From a virus: a stretch of 35,838 bases of DNA. The position numbers and the translations under genes were made by a program. The notes beneath the pieces are model-generated. The model had not been told where the DNA came from, searched no databases, and saw nothing but the letters and a program-made list of their open reading frames with translations. Positions within the stretch are counted from its first letter, which is position 1. Each line of letters starts with the position of its first letter. Shown here piece after piece: positions 14,950 to 23,900 of the stretch. Where the stretch lies: positions 1-35,838 of the IMG/VR virus record IMGVR_UViG_3300030328_001859; one strand, written 5' to 3'.

Positions 14950-14970
14950 TTATTTGTTAAGGAGAAACAT

Positions 14971-15168
14971 ATGAAATTAGAAATACTAGGTTTACCAATA
15001 TTTGCCTTACTAAATGTTGCATCTAAAAATATTAGAGGATATAAAATTACCTTACTAGGATTGTTTCATTTATCGATTACTTTAGGTAATCATAAAGGAG
15101 ACCATATACATCTCAGTTTAGGTATCTATAAATGTGAATTGTTTGGAGGAATAACATTATGGTCATGA
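14971..15168 (+). CDS. Small hydrophobic protein, unknown
   Basis: 65 residues from the ATG at 14971 (AAGGAG upstream); a frame start at 14938 lies within the hairpin and is rejected. It is fairly hydrophobic with alternating beta pattern: LEILGLPIFALLNVASKNIR and YKITLLGLFHLSITLGNHKG. Possibly a small beta-sandwich or membrane-associated protein. It overlaps the nuclease gene by 10 bases. Not recognised. Confidence 0.55.
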   Translation: MKLEILGLPIFALLNVASKNIRGYKITLLGLFHLSITLGNHKGDHIHLSLGIYKCELFGGITLWS

Positions 15169-15503
15169 GCAAACAAAAAGGTAATCGTGTTGAGCGTGAA
15201 GTCGTTAAAATATTTGAAGAGTATGGATGGAAAGCTCGTAGAGCTTGGGGTTCTGATGGTAGAGCATTAGGTCACCATGAAGAAGTCGACATTGCTGCAA
15301 AGCATCAAATGTTAAATCCAGACGGAGCAGATATGCCAGAGCTGAAGATACAAGTCAAAGCCAGGAAGAAGATAGCTAAATACATTAAACCAAATCTTGA
15401 TACAGTAGATTGGCAGGTTCTGAAAGAAGATCGACAAGAACCACTTGCAATATTACCTTTACATGACTTACTATCAATTATAGGAATTTTATCAGGAGAA
15501 TAA
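15159..15503 (+). CDS. PDDEXK nuclease, Holliday-junction-resolvase-like
   Basis: 114 residues. The pattern fits small PDDEXK resolvases of the Hjc type: KGNRVEREVVKIFEEYGWKA (Glu13 in the first helix), RAWGSDGRALG, EEVDI (Glu42, Asp44) and the core strand ELKIQVKARKK, where Gln65-x-Lys67 takes the usual ExK place. These enzymes cut branched DNA, which would resolve recombination intermediates before packaging. GGAGGA eight bases before the ATG supports this start. It follows the annealing protein and helicase in the same transcript. Gln in place of the usual Glu is tolerated in this fold. Confidence 0.72.
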   Translation: MVMSKQKGNRVEREVVKIFEEYGWKARRAWGSDGRALGHHEEVDIAAKHQMLNPDGADMPELKIQVKARKKIAKYIKPNLDTVDWQVLKEDRQEPLAILPLHDLLSIIGILSGE

Positions 15504-15504
15504 A

Positions 15505-15690
15505 ATGAATAAAGAAAAAAGTTTGTTATATGCACTAAAGCAAATACAAACAATAATTAATTTAGTTTTAGATAAAAACGAACCCCTTGACGCATTAGAG
15601 CCTAACTACGGAAGGAGTAATAATGAAGAAGGAAGTAGTAATAGACAAACTGCAGAATCTGAAGGAGCTAGTTGTAAAGTCTGTGATTGA
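15505..15690 (+). CDS. Small protein overlapping next gene, unknown
   Basis: 61 residues. MNKEKSLLYALKQIQTIINL is a helix, then a polar, Ser/Asn/Glu-rich tail ending SCKVCD. A CAGGAG site precedes the ATG. The last 68 bases overlap the better-supported gene at 15623, so the C-terminal half may be incidental and only the first part constrained. Not recognised. Confidence 0.5.
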   Translation: MNKEKSLLYALKQIQTIINLVLDKNEPLDALEPNYGRSNNEEGSSNRQTAESEGASCKVCD

Positions 15691-15775
15691 TGGTACATCA
15701 AGAATGTCATATGTTAAAGCTTTGCAAACAGCAATAGAAATAATAGAAAAACATGAAAAGTCACAAAGTAATTAA
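15623..15775 (+). CDS. Tiny helical protein (50 aa)
   Basis: MKKEVVIDKLQNLKELVVKS then DGTSRMSYVKALQTAIEIIE, a two-helix basic/acidic pattern of 50 residues. GAAGGAGT directly upstream is a strong ribosome site, the main reason to accept it. It lies in a different frame inside the end of the preceding gene and overlaps the next by 23 bases. Not recognised. Confidence 0.55.
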   Translation: MKKEVVIDKLQNLKELVVKSVIDGTSRMSYVKALQTAIEIIEKHEKSQSN

Positions 15776-15890
15776 AATAATAAAAATCTACGAAAAGATG
15801 TATAAAGAGGGTAGGATCAAACCTGATGGTATAGCATACACACGAATGCAGCAACTTAAATTACGTAGATTATTGAGGAGTAAACAATAA
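15753..15890 (+). CDS. Tiny basic protein (45 aa)
   Basis: 45 residues, strongly basic: MKSHKVIKIIKIYEKMYKEG, then a second helix with LKLRRLLRSKQ at the end. It may bind nucleic acid or a host protein. The start overlaps the previous gene and the stop overlaps the next ATG (TAATG), which supports coupled translation. Not recognised. Confidence 0.5.
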   Translation: MKSHKVIKIIKIYEKMYKEGRIKPDGIAYTRMQQLKLRRLLRSKQ

Positions 15891-16315
15891 TGATAGAATC
15901 AAATAGCATTACACACGAATCGTATAAAGATGTTTTAGCTCGTTGGAAAACAGATATGGATCAACGACAAAATAAAGCTTTATCTAAATTAGCTAAGTTA
16001 GCACCTAAATATATTAAAGATGGATATACAGTTATTCATACATGTTATTCAGGATGTGGTGATAGTGGAGAAGTTACTGAAGTATATGCAACTACTGATT
16101 CAAATGAAATACATACCTTTAACTATAAAGATAACGAGTTTCAAGAAATGTCAGATATAGTATACGATTTATTAACCTATGATTGGTACAACAACGATGG
16201 TGGTGGTGGCAGCATAGCTATTGATTTAGTTAATAAAGAAATAGAAATAGATGGATATTATATTGTAGAAGAACAAGCACCTGCAACTGATCAAGAAAGT
16301 CATCTTAAGTTTTAA
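15890..16315 (+). CDS. DUF6878-like protein
   Basis: 141 residues. An acidic alpha/beta protein with YSGCGDSGEVTEVYA (about 54-68) and YDWYNNDGGGGSIAIDLVNK (about 97-116). The two glycine-rich loops (GDSGE and NDGGxG) match what I recall of DUF6878, a family of unknown function in phages and plasmids. A calcium- or metal-like role for the GDSGE loop is possible but not shown. Stop and next start overlap (TAATG), and the following gene is also a DUF commonly found in mobile elements. Confidence 0.6.
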   Translation: MIESNSITHESYKDVLARWKTDMDQRQNKALSKLAKLAPKYIKDGYTVIHTCYSGCGDSGEVTEVYATTDSNEIHTFNYKDNEFQEMSDIVYDLLTYDWYNNDGGGGSIAIDLVNKEIEIDGYYIVEEQAPATDQESHLKF

Positions 16316-16659
16316 TGAAATCTTTCAATCATTGCAAATCATCTGTAAAATATTTTGGTGGTGAAGAAGATGACTATCTTGCAATCCACCAATGGTTTGA
16401 TGAATCCAAAGATCACTTTGGTGATATTAGACACAGAGCGTTAAGACACCATTCGCAAGGAATTGCAGAATGTGAAAAACAATTTGGTGTATACATATAT
16501 AACTCTGATGGTAAAAAGGTTATTACAAAATCAATCGCAGAACAACACGTTCGTGAAGACATTGGATTTATACCAAGTCTAGAAGATTGGTTTGAATTAA
16601 TTAAACCTGCACCATGGATGGCATCTACAAAACGTAATATAAAGATGAATCTTATGTAA
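16315..16659 (+). CDS. DUF6915 protein (HHxxG-type)
   Basis: 114 residues closely following the DUF6915 pattern: KYFGGEEDDYLAIHQWFDES, then DIRHRALRHHSQGIAECEKQ, FGVYIYNSDGKKV, EQHVREDIGFIPSLEDWF and a final PWM. The family is small, with many conserved His, Asp and Arg that could bind a metal; its function is unknown. It is the last rightward gene and is followed by two terminators. Confidence 0.82.
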   Translation: MKSFNHCKSSVKYFGGEEDDYLAIHQWFDESKDHFGDIRHRALRHHSQGIAECEKQFGVYIYNSDGKKVITKSIAEQHVREDIGFIPSLEDWFELIKPAPWMASTKRNIKMNLM

Positions 16660-16662
16660 ACT

Positions 16663-16693
16663 AAGGGCGTGGCTTCGGCTACGCCTTTTTTTT
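16663..16693 (+). terminator. Intrinsic terminator of early operon (first)
   Basis: GGCGTGGC-TTCG-GCTACGCC (16666-16685), eight pairs with one G-U and a stable TTCG tetraloop, followed by eight T. Classical rightward terminator four bases after the last early stop codon. Confidence 0.92.
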
Positions 16694-16716
16694 ACATCTT
16701 GTGGATATTTTTAGCT

Positions 16717-16752
16717 ATATAATAAGGTATAACAGCCTTATTATATTTTTTT
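16717..16752 (+). terminator. Intrinsic terminator of early operon (second)
   Basis: ATATAATAAGG (16717-16727) pairs perfectly with CCTTATTATAT (16736-16746), loop TATAACAG, followed by a T-run. A second rightward terminator 30 bases after the first guards the convergent late operon from read-through. Confidence 0.8.
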
Positions 16753-16781
16753 AAGGGTAAGTATCAATAAAATAAAGATAT

Positions 16782-16795
16782 GCCCGTAACAGGGC
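16782..16795 (-). terminator. Possible leftward terminator of late operon
   Basis: On the minus strand GCCC-TGTTAC-GGGC is followed by ATATCTTTATTTTATT. The four-pair stem is short, so this is a weak candidate for the end of the late transcript about 25 bases after the last stop codon. Confidence 0.35.
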
Positions 16796-16817
16796 TATTA
16801 GAGGGCTTAAATACGAT

Positions 16818-17105
16818 TTAGTCTACTTCAGGCTTTTCTTCCTTAAATTCTATCTTATCTGGGTAATTATATTGTGAATATCCTGCTTTTTCATAAAAAT
16901 CAGGTGTTTTCATCTTACCATCATTCTTTAAATAGTAATCTAACATATACCTGGATAATCTAGATCCCCATGCTACATCATTCTTTTCAGCATGCTTTCT
17001 TAAATCTTGTGGTGGGTTGTTCATAAACAACTCACGCTTAAATGAAATCTCTGTTTCATCTGTGTTATCAAACACATTGTCTAATATTCTAATTTTATCT
17101 TTCAT
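16818..17105 (-). CDS. Small late protein sharing the giant protein's C-terminal module
   Basis: 95 residues, last gene of the late operon. Residues 37-86 resemble the last 56 residues of the giant protein: both have a Lys/Asn/Asp + Val turn, then LDYY, a charged spacer and FYEKAGY followed two residues later by Tyr-x-Tyr-Pro. The module is therefore present free and as a C-terminal fusion two genes apart. The N-terminal 35 residues are acidic. It could be a virion targeting or docking module; that is inference. Confidence 0.72.
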   Translation of the reverse strand: MKDKIRILDNVFDNTDETEISFKRELFMNNPPQDLRKHAEKNDVAWGSRLSRYMLDYYLKNDGKMKTPDFYEKAGYSQYNYPDKIEFKEEKPEVD

Positions 17106-17116
17106 TTTGTATAACC

Positions 17117-17905
17117 TTATCTATTTATTGGTTCTAAATAATCTTTTAATGTACGAGGAACTAATTCTAATTTTCCATCTTTATTATATCTTAAATTTAA
17201 TCTTTCGCCAGTAGGTGTTTTATCTGCTACAGGTTTAGAAGTAGGAGTAGGAGTAGAAACAGGGTTACCATGTCTATGACCACCACTTTTATAGTTATTT
17301 CCAAATTCACCAAACAGCTTATCAAATTGAGATGCACCAGAAAGAGTTCCATAACCTTTTTTTCTATCAAATTCTATAGCAGATTTTGGTGTAGCAGCAT
17401 ATTTATTCCAAGCTTGAGATAGTGGATTATTTCCTGGTAACGTTGGGCGAGGAGCAAATGGATTTAAAGAGGGCAACCATCCAGCAGCTTTATCTCTATC
17501 AAACCTTCTGTATTTTTCACCAAGAGAATTATAAGAAGAAGTGCCAAATCCTCCAGATTTGTCTGGATTATTAACATTACCATGACTAGTAAAAAAATGA
17601 AGCATTTCATGACCTAATGTTTCATCGGTTGCATTATCTGGAACATTAATACTTTTTCTATCTCCTGTCATATATCCCAATATACCAGAAACATCATCTC
17701 CCCTATTTGCGTTTATTTTCTTATAAGATTCCCATTGACTGGCAGGTACTTTATTAAGTGTTAAGTCTCCGCTTTCTATAGCTGCAATTAAATCTTCATA
17801 AGATCTATCTGTATTAGGTTGAAAAAAATTCCAAAATGCAAATTTTTTTTTGTTTTTTCTTGCTAATTCTAATAAAGTTTGCTGATTTTGATTTGGATTA
17901 TTCAT
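17117..17905 (-). CDS. Putative zinc metallopeptidase (HExxH), late gene
   Basis: 262 residues. TDETLGHEMLHFFTSHGN has the zincin motif HExxH (His99, Glu100, His103). Around it lie a polar N-terminal region with a hydrophobic FAFWNFFQP, YMTGDRKSINVP just before the motif, and a Pro/Thr-rich linker (about 215-235) ahead of a basic C-terminal domain (LRYNKDGKLELVPRTLKDYL). The motif suggests a metal-dependent peptidase, possibly carried in the virion to process the ejection proteins or the host envelope. The third zinc ligand cannot be fixed. It sits between the giant protein and the small docking-module gene. Confidence 0.68.
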   Translation of the reverse strand: MNNPNQNQQTLLELARKNKKKFAFWNFFQPNTDRSYEDLIAAIESGDLTLNKVPASQWESYKKINANRGDDVSGILGYMTGDRKSINVPDNATDETLGHEMLHFFTSHGNVNNPDKSGGFGTSSYNSLGEKYRRFDRDKAAGWLPSLNPFAPRPTLPGNNPLSQAWNKYAATPKSAIEFDRKKGYGTLSGASQFDKLFGEFGNNYKSGGHRHGNPVSTPTPTSKPVADKTPTGERLNLRYNKDGKLELVPRTLKDYLEPINR

Positions 17906-17931
17906 CTAAAAATTCCATTATTTGTTTATTT

Positions 17932-20900
17932 TTACGCATTGTTAATATTATCTTTGATTTCATTTAATGATGGATAATGATATCCGTCATATCCTGCTTT
18001 CTCATAAAAGCTTAAAGGCATTAATTTATTTGTCTTTTCATAATAATCTAATATATGTGTAAATAAATCTCCTCCAACTGGTACGTTATATTTTTTAGCG
18101 TGATTATATACAGCCTTAGGTGCATTATCTACAGTTGAACCACTTAGTGATTCTGCTATTTTTTTCTCTCTAGCATCCCTAATATCTTCACGTTTAATTC
18201 TATACGATATTTTATCTGTAGGCAATCTAAAGAAATTATGAACAAATCGTTCAGGTCTTTCTTTAGTTTTCTTTGCAGCGTATACCATTCTACCAAATGG
18301 ATACATAGTATGTACTGTGTAATCAGAAAATTTTTCCCAATCGCCTTGTATTAATTCTACAAATGTTTGTGGAAATCTTGCAATAGGTGGCAGTGCAACC
18401 TGTAATGGAGCTATTGGTCTAGGCAATGTTCCATAAAATGCTCTATCACGTTCTTTTTTATCACCAAATAAAAGATCGGCTGTATCTTGCATCCAATCCC
18501 ATGGTGGTGGTAATGCTGTATCAAACAATGAGTACATAAACGCACCTGCCATTGCATATGCAAATAAATCTGTTAAAAACAAATCTTTAAATCTTTGATA
18601 CTCTGGTGTTCCTTCTTTAAATCCATAAGCTTTAGCTTGTTTATAAAATTCTTTTCTAGTGCGTACAGATTGAAATGCAAACAATTTAAATCTGCTTAAT
18701 ACTTTACCTGTAGCTGTAGTCATAAATGCAGGTCTAAATGCATTATGATATAAAAACTGCGTTGTTTCAATACCTTTTAATCCTGCTTCAAATATATATG
18801 GATCTTTTAAGCTAGTACTTGATGCATATGGTCCTAGTCGTTCTTGAGCTTTTAATGCATGAGATACAAAAGCATCAAAACGATTAACACGTTCACCAAA
18901 TGACATAAAGAATCCACCAGCACTTAACATTTTATCTTTTACACCATATCTTTCTGCAATCTCTAACATACCCTCATTACGTTCACCACGTTTTAATGCA
19001 GCTTTAATATCTCTTATAAAATTTGTACCTTCTTTACCCATACCTTTAACAGTATCAGATAATGCTTTATTATATTCTAATTCATTTTGTAGATAATTGT
19101 CTAAAATACCAGCTTCTTCAAAATAATTACGTAAATCTTTTCTATTTTTTACTGGTTTACCATTTTTAAAAAATAAAGTAAAATTACCTTTTTGATCTTT
19201 TAATAATCTTTCTGTAACTACAGAATTTTTCTTTCCATCTGCAAAAGCTTTAAATGATGCACTACCTATAGTTTGTGCAGCACCACCATATAAATTAGTC
19301 ATCATAGAGCCAGTATTCGCAAGTAATGTAAGTAAGTTGTATTTAGCTTCCATAACACCAAGCTCATGTAACTTGCGCACAAGATAATCTCTTCTTGCAG
19401 CTGGATCTTCTGGTGCATTGCGTAACATAGGCATTTTATTAAATTTTCCTGTCTGGTATAATTTTTCCAATGCTCTAGTAACTGAGTAATCCGTTGTTAA
19501 ATAATATGGATTACGTTTTAATTTTAATGGATCTCCTTTGTTAATAGACTTTTGTATCCTGTCTGTTAACAATGAAGGGTGTCCTAAACTATTTTTAAGA
19601 TATATATATAAAAAGTCAGACCAAACATCTGTATTGTTTTCATAACCTGCTTTTTTTAATGCATCTAATTGTTTTTTAGTTAAACCTTTATCTAAAACTC
19701 CGCTTTGTGCTTTAAACAATTCTATTTGTTTATTGCCATATACAGCTATTAAATTATTAAAATAACTACGTGCAATCTGATCACTGTATTTATTAATAAC
19801 ACCAGGTCTTCTGTCATACCCTTGTATAAACTCTTCACCACGCTGCAATAAATTCTTAGGTTTATTTTTATAACCTACATCTTTATAATTCTTATCTCTA
19901 AACTCATATTGTATATTTAAAAAATTATCTTCAGCTCTTGCTGATTCTTTTCTAGTATTTTCTGTAAATAAAAATAGATCTTCGTATTTGCCTTTACCTT
20001 CTTTTACAAGCCTATCAATATCTTTCATCATCAAATTTCTATCTGCTTTAGTAGCACCATAATTAGTTCTTGGAAAATATTGTTCTGGTTTTACATGTCT
20101 AAATGCAAAATCTACAAACTTATTTTTTTGCCTATATGCAATTCTTTCTTTCAAAGTTAACTTTCCTTTTTTAGAAAGTACACCTTCCATAATAGTTTCG
20201 TATTGATATCTAAGTAACGATTCAATACCAACTATTTTATGCTTACCACCAGTAACTATTGGTCTTAATACTGTATCTTCAAAACGTTTTAAGTCCATAC
20301 TACCATCTTTTTTAAAACGTATAAACTCATTCAATACACCAAACTTTGGATCTTTAATATCTACAGTCTTTTCAAATTCTATCCTATTTCCTTTTTTATC
20401 ATAAGTATATATGTACTTACCCATTTCTTTTACAAAGGTAGTAAATTTAGCATCATACTCATTTATAATTTCTTCACCAGTTTTGCCTTTAAACTTTTTA
20501 GTTTTAAATGCTTCATCTTTAGCTGTTATAGTGCCTTCTGCTTCTGGGTTTCTTTTGTTAGAAATAAATTTCATAACTGTGTATGTATCATTAGAAGTAA
20601 GTCCATACTTACCCCAATCAAAAATTCTTGCATTAGTATCTTGTATTTGTGATGTAGTTGCGTTTTGTTGCGTCAATGTTAATCTAATCATATCCCTTAT
20701 AGCGCCAACAGGAGATGTATATCTTGCAACTTTCATTTCTTTAATACCAGTAGAAGTTCTAACTGGAGTAATGTAAGAATCGTATTTCTTTAAAGTTTTT
20801 TGTAACTCTCTAGCATCAATAGTACGTGGATCTATTAACCAATTAGTCCACTTAAAGTCACCTTTAGCTCTTTCACCATACCTAAAATATTCATTAATAG

Positions 20901-23900
20901 CTCTTACATCGTTCATAGTAATTAAACTAATATCACGTGCATCTGTAAAATTGCTAGAACGTCTTGTAAAATCTATAAAAAATTCATTAAAACTATCTAT
21001 TTGTGGAAACTTGCTTAAGTTTTCTTCAAGCTTTTTTAAATCTTTAACATCTGATTTTTTTGTTGCAAGAAAATCAATGTCTTCATATCTAAAATCTTTA
21101 CCTATAACTTTTTTACCAATCTTATTTACATTAGATGCGGCTTTATCTATATCTAATACAAGCTCTCTCGCTTCGTTTGTTATTGGTTTTAAAAATTCTT
21201 TAGGTATTGCAGCTTCTTCAGTAGCAGGTATTCTGTTGTATATTTCATTAAATTTACGAAAGAAAGCTTGTTTAGCTGCTGGGCTTACTTGTTCAGAGCC
21301 ATACATAGCATTTAGCAATCTCCACCTGGGATCTTTAGCACCTGGAACTGCCTCTGGAGTTAGTAAAACAGTATCATAAAATTTATACAATGCACCTGCT
21401 GCTTCTGATTTTAATCTATTAGATTTAATAAATTTTCTAATAGCAATCTTATCTTTTATAATCATGTCATTTAATTCAGGCATATTAATAGATGTTGTTT
21501 TGCTTTTATTTGAATATCTACGACCACCTCTTTCATCTGAGTCTATTAAAGCTTTACGTACTTTCCTTGCTCTTATATATACATCCTGTAATTTTTCTTT
21601 TATTCCAGGTATGTTTGTACGTTTTGCTTCAGAGAATCCTTGATATACTTTTAAAGCATTTTCTATTAATAATTCTTGAGAAGTTGCTTTAGATAAATTA
21701 ATACTTATATTGTCAAATGTATTTGTACTTTTTTGTAAATTCTTAATAGGTGCTTTAGCTATACCTAAAAATTCTTTAATAAAATCCTGTTCTTGAATAT
21801 CGTTACTATATTTTTTTATAGACCTATTAAAATTAATCATAATATCTTTAGCTAAATCTAAATTTCTAATATCTGTAAATATGCCTTTTTCTAATGCATC
21901 CTTAAACTGTCTACCTGTAGCTCCAAAAAATTCTTGATTACCATGATCCCTTACAGTTCTTTGTATATCTGCGTAATCTTTATAAAGTTCATTATATGGA
22001 TTTGTTTTATATCTACTATGAAATTGAGTTATAGATTTTTTTGTTGCATTATTTGAAACAACAAAACTATCCATTGGAACTTGCTTACCATTTAACTCTG
22101 CTACAAACAAATCGTTATATAATCTGTTTTGAATATCTTTTACACTTGCAATACTATAATATTTTGTACTATCATTATTAACATTTATACTGCCATATAC
22201 ATTTTGTAAAAATTTATTAATACCACCTTTTTTAAGTTTAAACTTTAAACCATCTCCTAAATCTAATACACCTTTATTTGCTTTAGCTTGTGCATACATT
22301 TCAAACAATGCATCACGTGTAGCTATCGCCTGTCCACGTTGAGCTGCACCTTTTCTACCAGTTGCATACGCACTCAGTCTGTCAATTGGACTAAATTTAG
22401 AATATGTCGGAAGCTCAATTGAAGAAGAAAATCTTGACATAATTTCTTTATCATTCCAAGTTTCTCTTTCTAATGCTACTTTACGTGTTTCATTAATATG
22501 GTTTCTACTGCCACCTTGTATAATAAATGCAGAATCAATATCTTTATCTGCTCCTCCTAAATATCTATCATCTGTTCTATGGGTTGTAATTCCTGCACCC
22601 TTATGCTTTGTAAAACCCTTAAATCTAAGGCTGCGTATACCGCTAAGAGAGTCAGCAGGAACACGTATAGCGAGAAGATCAAGAGCTTCATCAAGTCTTT
22701 TAAGAGCATCATTACCTGCATTCTTAAATTTATTAACTTGTTCTGGAGTTTTAGATCCTTGCGATATCTTGTATAAATCCCAAATGTGTCCAAGAGTGCT
22801 TTCACCATTCTCATTAATTCCTTTTTTAATTGCGTTAAGATTTTTAATCTGCTCTGGTGTTAAATCAACTTTGACATTCATTTTTTTATATGACAAATCA
22901 AGTAAAACCTCTCCTTGCTCTATAGGTCTTTTATTTATCATATCTGCATCTGCAAATACATCTTTAGTAACTGGGTTAAGAACACCTTTACCACCATATT
23001 TCCAGTATGGTGTTGTTGTTCTTTTTAGTATGTATTTACGTATAGAATTGGTATAACTATCGCTAAGTTTTTCGTGAAATGTTAAACCTGCATATCTACC
23101 ATTATTTAATCCAGCTAAATTATTTTTTGATTCATGAAAAAAACTATATTGTTTATTGCTATCAAATTCAAATGATTCTAGTTCTGGATTGTTTTCTTTA
23201 TCTATACGCTGCAACGATCTGCGTATTACGTTACCACTTTTACCTGGATTTCCTAATTGCTTAATAACAAATCCTAATGGCAATTGGTCTAATGCATACC
23301 TACTAGATTTTAAAAATGTTTCTATAGGTTGCATGTTTCCAGTTTCCTCAAACTGCTTAACTAATTCTTTTGTTTCTTTAGTACCTTCTATTCCCTCAAA
23401 ATAGTGCTTAACAAAAGAACGTAATGTTTTAGGCGATTGACTTTCATTTAATGTAATAAAAAATTGTCTAGGTAAATTAATACCTTTATTTACTTTAGGG
23501 TTTTCATATGTAGATGGATTTATTCTTAAAGACTCTACAGCTATTTTATGAACTTCAGGCATACCTTGTAGAGTGTATTCATTTTTAACTGCGTCATATG
23601 TAAACTCAGTAGGTCTTGTTTCCCCTTTAATTTTGTTGCCTTGATCAAACACAACAAAATCTAATTGGTTATCTTTAATTAATTTATTTATAGCATCTTG
23701 ACCTTGCGCATTTTTACCACTAGTTTTTAAAAATACTAAACCTTTTTGTACAGGAGATAATAATCTTCCCATAACTACTGGTTTAACATTATCTGTTTCT
23801 AAGCCCATAACGCGTGTAATGTCTTTAAATACTTCAGGTCTAAAAAACAAACCACCATCTACTTCGGAACCTTCTACAAATTTTTCATTTTTAAATTCAG

